5,953 bases of DNA from DASQLQ01 sp035629935 (GTDB taxonomy: Bacteria; Actinomycetota; CADDZG01; WHSQ01). The notes beneath the pieces are model-generated. The model was given only the letters and a program-made list of their open reading frames with translations, had not been told where the DNA came from and made no database searches. Shown here piece by piece: positions 1 to 5,937 of this stretch. The position numbers were made by a program, and so were the translations under genes. The stretch spans positions 1 through 5,953 of the forward strand of contig DASQLQ010000096.1 of assembly GCA_035629935.1 (NCBI GenBank), written 5' to 3'. Position 1 is the stretch's first letter; each line of letters starts with the position of its first letter.

Positions 1-632
1 TGGTTGTCGCCCACCTCGAGGGTGAGGGTTCCGTCGGGGGCCCTCTCGACCAGTTTCAGGTCGGCCCCCGGCATCAGCCGGTGGTCCTCCAGGTACTTCA
101 ACACATCGTGATCGAGCTCGACGTCCTCCAACAGGCGTGTCAGGCGCCCGTTCTCGCCCGAGGCCATGTCTCCCACCGGCTTGAGGTCGCTCCACGGAAC
201 ACCCGACTCGGTGCCCGGGATCGGGTTGCCGTGCGGGCAGGTCGCCTCGCCGCCGAGCTTCGCGAGGATCGCGTTCTCGACCTCCGGTGTCATAACTTTT
301 TCCCAGTCCTCGGCCTGCTCGTGACAAAGGTGCCACGGCATGCCGAGGATGTCGGTGATCATCCGCTCGGCCAGCCGATGCCTGCGCACCAAGGCCTCGG
401 CGATGGTTCGCCCCTCGCTCGTCAACGTGATGTCGCGGCCATTAACGGACACGTAGCCCTCGGTCACTAAGCGCTTCACGCCCTCCGACACCGTTGCCGC
501 TGCCAGGCCCAAACGCTCGCCGATGCGCGCTTGTAGGACTCGCTGGCCTTCCTCTTCCAGCTCGAAGACCGCCTCGAGGTATTCCTTCGACGCGGGGTTG
601 AGTCCCTTTAGGTCTGGAGAAGGGTCTGTCAT
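1..632 (-). CDS. DtxR/MntR-family metal-dependent transcriptional repressor (3' end cut off by the window)
   Basis: An uninterrupted reading frame of 210 codons runs from ATG at 632 off the left edge; DtxR/IdeR proteins are about 220-230 aa, so about 20 residues are probably missing. Domains in order: N-terminal winged helix (about residues 14-72, with YLEAVFELEEEG and TVSEGVKRLVTEGYV), metal-binding and dimerisation domain (about 75-140, with RRHRLAER, WEKVMTPEVE and the family signature CPHGNPIPG at 132-140), then an SH3/FeoA-like C-terminal domain (about 147 onward). The family binds Fe2+ or Mn2+ in the cytoplasm and then represses metal uptake genes. Aligned by eye to DtxR, H79, E83, H98 and E105 are kept (H85, E89, H104, E111). 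M10 and C102 are acidic (E17, E108), as in Mn-sensing MntR, and H106 is Lys (K112). Metal preference is therefore uncertain and I give no gene symbol. It is divergent from polA with 24 bp between start codons and has no clear Shine-Dalgarno site, so it may be leaderless. The family call is secure; the regulon cannot be seen. Confidence 0.93.
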   Translation of the reverse strand, partial: MTDPSPDLKGLNPASKEYLEAVFELEEEGQRVLQARIGERLGLAAATVSEGVKRLVTEGYVSVNGRDITLTSEGRTIAEALVRRHRLAERMITDILGMPWHLCHEQAEDWEKVMTPEVENAILAKLGGEATCPHGNPIPGTESGVPWSDLKPVGDMASGENGRLTRLLEDVELDHDVLKYLEDHRLMPGADLKLVERAPDGTLTLEVGDN

Positions 633-639
633 CCACCCG

Positions 640-645
640 ATTGTA
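640..645 (-). promoter_or_regulatory. Candidate -10 element for the DtxR-family gene (leaderless mRNA)
   Basis: Read on the minus strand the hexamer is TACAAT, five of six matches to TATAAT. Seven bases separate it from the A of the ATG at 632, so transcription would start at or beside the start codon. Leaderless mRNAs are common in actinobacteria and there is no good Shine-Dalgarno site here. A -35 is weak: a TTGCA stretch lies about 15 bases upstream, inside the polA coding region. Confidence 0.4.
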
Positions 646-649
646 GGCT
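644..649 (+). promoter_or_regulatory. Candidate -10 element for polA, overlapping the divergent one
   Basis: TAGGCT fits the relaxed TANNNT -10 pattern of actinobacteria and ends 7 bases before the polA ATG at 657, again implying a leaderless transcript. It shares two bases with the candidate -10 of the divergent repressor gene. No convincing -35 is seen. The match is short and could be chance. Confidence 0.25.
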
Positions 650-656
650 GAGAGAT

Positions 657-3395
657 ATGCCTGCAACGAAGGCGCCTCAGAGAACCAAGAAGTCTTCCCC
701 CAAGAGCAAGAAGAGCCGAGAGAAGCTCATGCTGATCGACGGCTATTCACTCGCGTTCAGAGCCTTCTATGCGTTGCCGGAAGACCTTCAGACTTCGGAT
801 GGGACCTATACGAACGCCGTGTACGGATTCACGGCGATGCTGATCAAGCTCCTGCAGGAGCAACGCCCGGATTACATCGCGACCGGATTGGATTCGGGTC
901 GGAAGCAGGAGAGGACGGAGGAGTTCGCGGGCTACAAATCGAATCGGAAGGAAACCCCGAGCACGTTCTCTTCTCAGGTCCCTCTGATAATCGAGGTCCT
1001 CAAGAAGCTCCAGATCCCGACGTTCGCCATCGAGGGCGAGGAGGCGGATGACATCATCGCCTTCCTCGCGCGGAAGTCGGCCGCGCAGGGTGTCGACGTC
1101 CAGATCGTTACGGGAGACCGCGACTTCTTCCAACTCGTGAACGACCAGATCCACGTCATGTACAACCGCCGGGGGATCACCGACATCGTCGAGATGGACG
1201 CCAAGGCGGTCGAAGAGAAGTACGGAGTCCCGCCCTCCAAGTACGTCGAATTGAAGGCGCTCGAGGGAGACAACTCGGACAACCTTCCGGGCGTTCCCGG
1301 AGTGGGGACGAAGACGGCCGCGAAGCTGGTGCAGAAGTACGGCTCGGCTGAGGAAGCGGTGGCCCATGCCTCCGAACAGACCCCGAAGCTGGCCGAGAAC
1401 CTCGCGGCACATGCCGAGCAGGTAGCGATCAACAAGAGGCTGTCGATCCTTCAGGACATGCCCCTCGAGGCGGAACTGAACGATCTCAAGATGGGGACCT
1501 GGGATCTCGAGGAGATCCGCGAGCTCTTCATCTCCCTAGAGTTCAGAACACTCTTGGAACGCCTCATGGAGGACCTTCCCGAGGCAGCGGAGGGAGAAGG
1601 AGAGCCGTTCGAGGTCGACGTCCGTGTCTTCTCGACGCCCGAGCAGTTGAACGACCTGGCGCTCGAGCTCGACGGCGACGCACCGATCTCGATCGACCTG
1701 GCCATGGCGAACCCACGGGGGATCCCTCGGTCGCTCGCGTTCTCGTGGCCCGACGGCCGGGTCGCATACGTCCCCGTCGGGCCCGATGGTGTGGGGGCCG
1801 CGGAGTTGATCGACGGGTTGGGCGAAACCTTGGAACGCAAGGCGGAGGATTCGGCCGCTCACGGCGTCCGAAGCGTGCTCCTCTCGTTAGCGGAACTGGG
1901 GGTCGAGGTCGAGAACCTGAGGCTCGATACCCATGTCGCCTCGTACCTACTCGATCCCGGCGCACCCGGTTATGCGCTCGAGGAGATCGCCCGCAAGTAC
2001 ACGGGGCGGGAGCTGAAGGCTGCGGGTGAGACCGGGGGCGAGGAAACCGCTCAAGCCTCTTTGGACCTGGGTGACGCGGATGCGGCCACCTTGGCCGAAG
2101 AAGGCTCACTGCGAGCACTGGCGATAACGCAGATCGCCGAAGCCGTCGAGCCTGAGCTGGAACGCCTCGGCATGCTCGAGCTGTACCGGACGGTCGAGCA
2201 CCCGCTGATCCCCGTGCTCGCTCGGATGGAGCGGATCGGCGTGCGCGTCGATCTCGACTATCTCGAGGAGATGGCACGCGAGCTCGACAAGAACATCGGG
2301 GTGCTCGAGACCGAGTGCTACGACCTCGCCGGCGAAACCGTCAACCTCGGCTCGCCCACCCAGCTACGTGTTCTGCTCTACGACAAGTTGGGGTTGAAGA
2401 CCACACGACGGACCAAGACCGGGCTGTCGACCGACGCCCGCGCTCTTCAACAGCTTGTTGACCAACACCCGTTCGTCCAGAAACTGTTGGATTACCGCGA
2501 GCTGGCGAAGCTCAAGAACACCTATGTGGACGCGCTGCCGCCCCTCGTCGACCCGAGCGACGGTCGGGTGCACACGACTTACGACCAGACGGTCGCGTCG
2601 ACGGGTCGGTTGTCGAGCACGAACCCCAACCTGATGAACATCCCCGTCCGCACGGACCTGGGACGACAGATCCGGCGTGCATTCATTCCCGAGGACGGCT
2701 ACCAGCTGCTATCGGCGGACTACTCACAGATCGAGCTGCGCGTGATGGCGCACCTCTCCGAAGATCCGATCCTCATCAGTGTCTTCGAAACGGGAGAGGA
2801 CATCCACACGGCAACCGGCACACGCGTTTTCGGAGTCGGTCCCGACGAGCTGACGCCGAAGCATCGCTCAGCCGCGAAGATGATCAATTACGGACTTGCA
2901 TACGGTTTGGGGGCGGCAGGCCTCGCCGAACGTTTGAACGTGCCCCGGTCAGAGGCCGAAGAGATCATGGATGTCTATTTCCAACAGTTCGGTGGCGTCA
3001 CGGAGTTCCTCGACAAGATCGTCAAGCAAGCGCACAAAGACGGGTTCACGACAACGTTGTTCGGCCGACGCCGTTATCTCCCCGAGTTGGGCAGTGGGAA
3101 CCCTCGCGTGAGGGCGATCGGGGAGCGGCAAGCACTCAACGCTCCTATCCAAGGAACGGCTGCGGACATCATGAAATTGGCGATGATCAATGTCGAAAAG
3201 GCACTGGTCGACAGAGGACTGGGTACTCGGATGATCCTTACCGTTCACGACGAACTCGTCTTCGAGGTCCCCGTCGGTGAAGAAAAGAAGGCGGAGGAGT
3301 TGGTTGAGCAGGAGATGACTGGTGTGGCCGAGCTGAAGGTTCCGCTTGCCGTGGATGCCTCGTTCGGCAAGGACTGGTCCGAAGCGAAGTCCTAG
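657..3395 (+). CDS. polA: DNA polymerase I (5' nuclease and family A polymerase, inactive 3'-5' exonuclease domain)
   Basis: A 912-aa protein, the usual size for PolA. It fills gaps and removes RNA primers at Okazaki fragments and in excision repair. The 5' nuclease domain (about 25-300) keeps the metal ligands D28, D79, E129/D131/D132, D154/D156 and D205/D208, and also R35, Y93, K94 and R97. The middle 3'-5' exonuclease fold (about 320-500) has lost its acidic residues: the DxE motif is D347-L-A349, and the later motifs lack their Asp. Proofreading is therefore probably absent, as in Taq and mycobacterial PolA. The polymerase domain (about 510-912) has motif A (D688, E693), motif B (R737, K741, Y745) and motif C (H864, D865, E866). 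Y745 replaces the Phe of E. coli and Taq. Residues 1-24 are Lys/Arg/Ser-rich; similar tails occur in actinobacterial PolA, which favours the ATG at 657. An alternative ATG at 729 (M25), preceded by a purine-rich GAGAGAAG, would remove the tail. The stop overlaps the stop of the convergent small gene. Confidence 0.98.
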   Translation: MPATKAPQRTKKSSPKSKKSREKLMLIDGYSLAFRAFYALPEDLQTSDGTYTNAVYGFTAMLIKLLQEQRPDYIATGLDSGRKQERTEEFAGYKSNRKETPSTFSSQVPLIIEVLKKLQIPTFAIEGEEADDIIAFLARKSAAQGVDVQIVTGDRDFFQLVNDQIHVMYNRRGITDIVEMDAKAVEEKYGVPPSKYVELKALEGDNSDNLPGVPGVGTKTAAKLVQKYGSAEEAVAHASEQTPKLAENLAAHAEQVAINKRLSILQDMPLEAELNDLKMGTWDLEEIRELFISLEFRTLLERLMEDLPEAAEGEGEPFEVDVRVFSTPEQLNDLALELDGDAPISIDLAMANPRGIPRSLAFSWPDGRVAYVPVGPDGVGAAELIDGLGETLERKAEDSAAHGVRSVLLSLAELGVEVENLRLDTHVASYLLDPGAPGYALEEIARKYTGRELKAAGETGGEETAQASLDLGDADAATLAEEGSLRALAITQIAEAVEPELERLGMLELYRTVEHPLIPVLARMERIGVRVDLDYLEEMARELDKNIGVLETECYDLAGETVNLGSPTQLRVLLYDKLGLKTTRRTKTGLSTDARALQQLVDQHPFVQKLLDYRELAKLKNTYVDALPPLVDPSDGRVHTTYDQTVASTGRLSSTNPNLMNIPVRTDLGRQIRRAFIPEDGYQLLSADYSQIELRVMAHLSEDPILISVFETGEDIHTATGTRVFGVGPDELTPKHRSAAKMINYGLAYGLGAAGLAERLNVPRSEAEEIMDVYFQQFGGVTEFLDKIVKQAHKDGFTTTLFGRRRYLPELGSGNPRVRAIGERQALNAPIQGTAADIMKLAMINVEKALVDRGLGTRMILTVHDELVFEVPVGEEKKAEELVEQEMTGVAELKVPLAVDASFGKDWSEAKS

Positions 3396-3583
3396 AAGCG
3401 AGGCTTTCGGGCCGTTGCGTGCCCGATGTGCCAGCCTCCACAGAACGCGCACGGATACTCGCCGATCGTCATGTCACCCGACTCCTCGCGCCGGTGTCGG
3501 GCCATTTCCTTCGCTTCCGCGGAGGTTTTGTAGCGGCGTTTCCCTTCGCAACTCAGGGCGCGGTGTCGTCTGCGAGAAGGCAT
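3392..3583 (-). CDS. Small basic Cys/His protein, putative zinc-binding (CxxCGGWHxGH)
   Basis: From ATG at 3583 this gives 63 aa; the frame also extends to a GTG at 3634 (80 aa). I prefer the ATG because the recognisable part (SCEGKRRYKTSAEAKEMA, then YPCAFCGGWHIGH) starts just after it, while the 17 extra residues look like non-conserved Ala/Gly/Ser sequence. Neither start has a good ribosome binding site. In the 63-aa form C12, C45, C48, H52 and H55 could bind one zinc ion. Many small actinobacterial and phage proteins share this plan: a Cys near a KxRYxT stretch, a charged helix, then CxxCxxWH. I know of no assigned function, and nucleic-acid binding would be only a guess from the basic charge. 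The gene is convergent with polA, their stop codons overlap by 2 nt, and no terminator fits between them. It lies downstream of the CHRD gene on the same strand, separated by a hairpin, so whether they share a transcript is unclear. Confidence 0.72.
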   Translation of the reverse strand: MPSRRRHRALSCEGKRRYKTSAEAKEMARHRREESGDMTIGEYPCAFCGGWHIGHATARKPRF

Positions 3584-3653
3584 GGCTGCTTCATACCCCC
3601 GCGCAGAGGGCCCGGCCGAAGCCGAACCCTCCACACAAAAAGCCAGACCCGAA

Positions 3654-3677
3654 CGCCGAACGTCTCGACGTTCGGCG
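3654..3677 (-). terminator. Perfect 11-bp hairpin after the CHRD gene, likely terminator
   Basis: The arms CGCCGAACGTC and GACGTTCGGCG pair perfectly around a 2-nt centre. On the minus strand the stem begins 4 nt after the CHRD stop codon (TAA, 3684-3682). There is no U-tract directly after the stem, but TTTTT follows about 12 nt later (3641-3637). Position and stability fit an intrinsic terminator of the weak-tail kind common in high-GC bacteria. It sits just upstream of the small Cys/His gene and could limit read-through into it. The same arm recurs at 5938-5953. Confidence 0.72.
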
Positions 3678-3681
3678 GGAC

Positions 3682-4170
3682 TTAGCGCCTCTTCGGGGTG
3701 TGCTTCAGCTGGCCCCGGATCGCTCCGCCCGGGTACTCCTCGTTGTGGACGTTCACGTAGAAGCCTGCAGGGTTGTTTCGGATCCGGTCGGACAACCCGT
3801 CGTCAACCCCCGAGGCGCAGCCGTTCACGCCGGAGATAGTCGAGGGCAAGGGAGTCTCTCCCGTGAACAGCCCGACGACGACGCCGCCGTTCGAGCCCGC
3901 CGCGGCCTCGTGGATGTGAGCCGCGTGCGGAGACCCGATGTTGCTCCAGGTCAGCTTGAAGCAGATCTGATCGGCTTCGGGGTGAAGCCGGATCTTGGCC
4001 GAGCCAGTTCCGTCCGGGTCGCCGGCCCCCGGTTCCCCGGTCTCCGCGTTGACTTCCTGAGCTCCGTTCATCCTGGTCTGCAGAGCTCCGTGCCGAGCCT
4101 GAGCCACCCCATAGAGCGCCAGCGCTCCAACGACTACTGCGGCGGTCACGACGCCGATGCGTCTCCCCAT
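3682..4170 (-). CDS. Secreted CHRD-domain protein
   Basis: A 162-aa protein. Residues 1-25 form a Sec signal peptide: basic start MGRR, hydrophobic core to about residue 22, and an A-Q-A cleavage motif at 23-25. The mature part is a single CHRD domain, a beta-sandwich domain named after chordin and found in many bacterial exported proteins of unknown role. Diagnostic blocks are MNGAQEV (34-40), PHAAHIHEAAAGSNGGVVVG (81-100), FYVNVHNEEYPGGAIRGQL (137-155) and the final Lys/Arg-rich end. C70 and C118 could form a disulfide outside the cell. No lipobox, membrane anchor or cell-wall sorting signal is seen, so it is probably released or loosely attached. The ATG at 4170 is fixed by a strong AGGAGG six bases upstream. 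The gene is divergent from rpsA and followed by a hairpin. Domain and export calls are secure; binding partner and biological role are unknown. Confidence 0.92.
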   Translation of the reverse strand: MGRRIGVVTAAVVVGALALYGVAQARHGALQTRMNGAQEVNAETGEPGAGDPDGTGSAKIRLHPEADQICFKLTWSNIGSPHAAHIHEAAAGSNGGVVVGLFTGETPLPSTISGVNGCASGVDDGLSDRIRNNPAGFYVNVHNEEYPGGAIRGQLKHTPKRR

Positions 4171-4176
4171 AACTCT

Positions 4177-4182
4177 CCTCCT
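4177..4182 (-). promoter_or_regulatory. Shine-Dalgarno site of the CHRD gene
   Basis: AGGAGG on the minus strand with a 6-nt spacer (AGAGTT) to the ATG at 4170. It is the best ribosome binding site in the window and settles the start of this gene. Confidence 0.85.
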
Positions 4183-4243
4183 GTCTCGACTACCTCCCGT
4201 AGCTACGAGTGGACCACCCTTCGGGGATTGCGTACAAGGGGGA

Positions 4244-4259
4244 CCCCGGGTGCCCGGGG
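4244..4259. repeat. G+C-only inverted repeat upstream of the rpsA promoter
   Basis: CCCCGGG and CCCGGGG form a perfect 7-bp inverted repeat around TG. It ends 4 bases before the candidate -35 of rpsA and lies in the divergent region shared with the CHRD gene. It could be an operator, or a leader hairpin in the CHRD transcript if that starts further upstream on the minus strand. Low-complexity G/C runs make chance symmetry likelier than usual. Confidence 0.5.
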
Positions 4260-4263
4260 GCGG

Positions 4264-4293
4264 TTGTTGTGCCGAGCTAGCACCGCCTATACT
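4264..4293 (+). promoter_or_regulatory. Candidate sigma-70-type promoter of rpsA
   Basis: The -10 TATACT (4288-4293) matches the consensus at five of six positions. A weaker -35, TTGTTG (4264-4269), lies 18 bases upstream. The predicted transcript start is near 4300, giving a leader of about 74 nt before the ATG at 4374. The hexamer lies in a G+C-rich region where an AT-rich -10 stands out, and it is correctly placed for the only downstream plus-strand gene. Confidence 0.6.
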
Positions 4294-4300
4294 TTCGCCG

Positions 4301-4340
4301 CCCCCTAGCTGAGGCCTCGGCCCGGCGAATTCACAGGGGG
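4301..4340 (+). promoter_or_regulatory. Possible stem at the 5' end of the rpsA leader
   Basis: CCCCCT (4301-4306) can pair with AGGGGG (4335-4340), enclosing a loop that contains the short palindrome GAGGCCTC (4311-4318). If transcription starts near 4300 this stem would sit at the very 5' end of the mRNA, about 12 nt ahead of the Shine-Dalgarno site. E. coli S1 represses its own translation through a structured leader, so a regulatory role is possible. Nothing else supports it. Confidence 0.3.
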
Positions 4341-4352
4341 TTGATTGTCGTT

Positions 4353-4358
4353 AGGAGG
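4353..4358 (+). promoter_or_regulatory. Shine-Dalgarno site of rpsA, unusually far from the ATG
   Basis: AGGAGG lies 15 nt before the ATG at 4374, longer than the usual 5-10 nt. The in-frame TTG at 4341 is upstream of this site, so it is an unlikely start. The only in-frame codon at a normal distance is ATT at 4368, a rare start codon. Confidence 0.6.
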
Positions 4359-4373
4359 CACGTAGCTATTTCC

Positions 4374-5927
4374 ATGGCAGACACGCAAGACGAAGCTGTT
4401 CAAACTTCGGACGAAGCAACCATCTCGGACGGTCACGGGGGCGTGATCACTCGAACCGCCCCATCCACCTCAGGCCAGACCTACGCCGGCGGAGTCATCG
4501 TCGAGAACGACGTGGGCGAGTCCCAGGAAGCCCTGATGGCTGCGATCGAGGCAACCATCAAACCCGTCAACGAGGGCGACCTCGTCGCGGGCACGATCGT
4601 GAAGATCGACAAGGACGAAGTCCTCCTCGACATCGGCTACAAGTCAGAAGGCGTTATCCCCTCACGGGAGCTCTCGATCCGCAACGACGTAGACCCGGCA
4701 GAGATCGTCTCCATCGGCGAGCAGCTCGAGGCCCTCGTCCTTCAGAAGGAAGACAAAGAAGGTCGCCTGATCCTGTCGAAGAAGCGCGCGCAGTACGAGC
4801 GGGCGTGGGGAAAGATCGAAGAGATCAAGGCCAAGGACGGCACCGTTACTGGTCCCGTCATCGAAGTGGTCAAAGGTGGCTTGATCCTCGATATCGGGCT
4901 GCGTGGGTTCCTTCCGGCATCCCTCGTCGAGATGCGTCGCGTTCGGGATCTTCTGCCGTATGTCGGCAAAGAGCTCGAGTGCCGCATCATCGAGCTCGAT
5001 AAGAACCGCAACAACGTCGTTCTCTCCCGCCGCAAGTTCCTCGAAGAGTCCCAGGCCGAGCAGCGTCAGGACTTCCTCACCTCTTTGACGAAGGGCGAAG
5101 TCCGCAAGGGTGTCGTTTCGTCGATCGTCAATTTCGGTGCGTTCGTGGACCTGGGTGGCGTCGATGGCTTGGTGCATGTTTCCGAGCTGTCGTGGAAACA
5201 CGTCGACCACCCGAGCGAGGTCGTCGAGGTCGGCGAAGAGGTCGAAGTCGAAGTTCTGGACGTCGATCTCGAGCGCGAGCGCGTTTCGCTGTCACTGAAG
5301 GCAACGCAAGAGGACCCATGGCGTCAGTTCGCCCGCGCCCACCAGGTCGCCGATGTCGTCGAGGGCCGCGTGACGAAGCTCGTTCCGTTCGGCGCTTTCG
5401 TCGAGCTGGACGACGCGATCGAGGGTCTCGTGCACATCTCCGAGCTGGCCGAGCACCACGTCGAGCGTCCCGAGGACGAGGTCAACGTTCACGATCGCAT
5501 CGAGGTCCGGATCATCGATATCGACCTCGACCGGCGACGCATCAGCTTGTCGCGCAAGCAGGCGCTAACTGGGCCGGAAGAGGCGATGGCGATCCACAGC
5601 GCTCCGGCCGAGGGCGAGAAGGCCCCGGAGGTTCCCGACATGGAGCTCGAGGATGCGCCCGATATGGAGATCGTTCCCGAAGCCGCGGCCACGCCACAAG
5701 AAGCCGGAGAAACGGCCCCTCCCGAGGAAAAAGAGGAAGCGGAAACCGTGGCCCTCATGTCACCCGAGGAAGATGGTGCCGTCGCCGAGCCCACCGAGGC
5801 ATCGGTCCCCGACGAGGAGTCACTCGATGAGCGCGTCGAACAAGAGGAGCCCGACGTCGGAGCCGCAGCGGACGACACCGTGGAGTCGATCGTCGAAGAC
5901 CTAAAACGGGAGCGCGGGCAGTCGTAA
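4374..5927 (+). CDS. rpsA: 30S ribosomal protein S1, four S1 domains with an acidic tail
   Basis: From ATG at 4374 the protein is 517 aa; the frame could reach a TTG at 4341 (528 aa), but that would place the Shine-Dalgarno site inside the gene. After a disordered N-terminus (1-50) come four OB-fold S1 domains: about 67-136, 154-221, 240-310 and 327-396. The first two are the divergent ribosome-anchoring type (EGTIV-like VAGTIVKIDKDEVLLDIGYK, then GGLILDIGLRGFLPASLVE). The last two are RNA-binding type, with NFGAFVDLGGVDGLVHVSEL and PFGAFVELDDAIEGLVHISEL. Four domains is the actinobacterial plan; E. coli S1 has six. S1 binds mRNA on the 30S subunit and helps start translation. Residues 401-517 are strongly acidic (about 39 Asp/Glu against 6 Lys/Arg) and, unlike mycobacterial RpsA as I recall it, lack an EEFDPAKYG-type segment after domain 4. 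The tail contains a near repeat, PDMELEDA then PDMEIVPEA (421-437). Likely monocistronic start from its own promoter. Confidence 0.97.
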   Translation: MADTQDEAVQTSDEATISDGHGGVITRTAPSTSGQTYAGGVIVENDVGESQEALMAAIEATIKPVNEGDLVAGTIVKIDKDEVLLDIGYKSEGVIPSRELSIRNDVDPAEIVSIGEQLEALVLQKEDKEGRLILSKKRAQYERAWGKIEEIKAKDGTVTGPVIEVVKGGLILDIGLRGFLPASLVEMRRVRDLLPYVGKELECRIIELDKNRNNVVLSRRKFLEESQAEQRQDFLTSLTKGEVRKGVVSSIVNFGAFVDLGGVDGLVHVSELSWKHVDHPSEVVEVGEEVEVEVLDVDLERERVSLSLKATQEDPWRQFARAHQVADVVEGRVTKLVPFGAFVELDDAIEGLVHISELAEHHVERPEDEVNVHDRIEVRIIDIDLDRRRISLSRKQALTGPEEAMAIHSAPAEGEKAPEVPDMELEDAPDMEIVPEAAATPQEAGETAPPEEKEEAETVALMSPEEDGAVAEPTEASVPDEESLDERVEQEEPDVGAAADDTVESIVEDLKRERGQS

Positions 5928-5937
5928 CAATTCGTTT

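Noticed and set aside
81..470. Plus-strand open frame of 129 codons opposite the repressor gene
   Set aside because: The opposite strand encodes an obvious DtxR-family protein over the whole interval.
605..656. An IdeR/DtxR operator box between the repressor gene and polA
   Set aside because: TTTAGGTCTGG near 608 only loosely recalls the box; there is no matching second half, and no good palindrome in the gap.
1564..2277. Long open frame on the minus strand (237 codons) inside polA
   Set aside because: It lies wholly inside polA, is very Arg/Pro-rich and has no domain; typical of antisense frames in high-GC DNA.
2924..2933. CGCCGAACGT inside polA as a third copy of the hairpin arm
   Set aside because: Only 10 nt match, no second arm follows, and the bases are explained by coding for LAERLN in the polymerase domain.
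4217..4226. CCC-TTCG-GGG tetraloop hairpin upstream of the CHRD gene
   Set aside because: The stem is only three base pairs, too short to support a call.
3346..4308. Plus-strand open frame of 320 codons across the small Cys/His gene and the CHRD gene
   Set aside because: Its product is low-complexity Arg/Pro/Ser sequence. The minus strand here encodes a clear signal peptide and CHRD domain with a strong ribosome binding site.
4662..5210. Minus-strand open frame of 182 codons inside rpsA
   Set aside because: It is complementary to the conserved S1 domains and has no start signal or recognisable domain.
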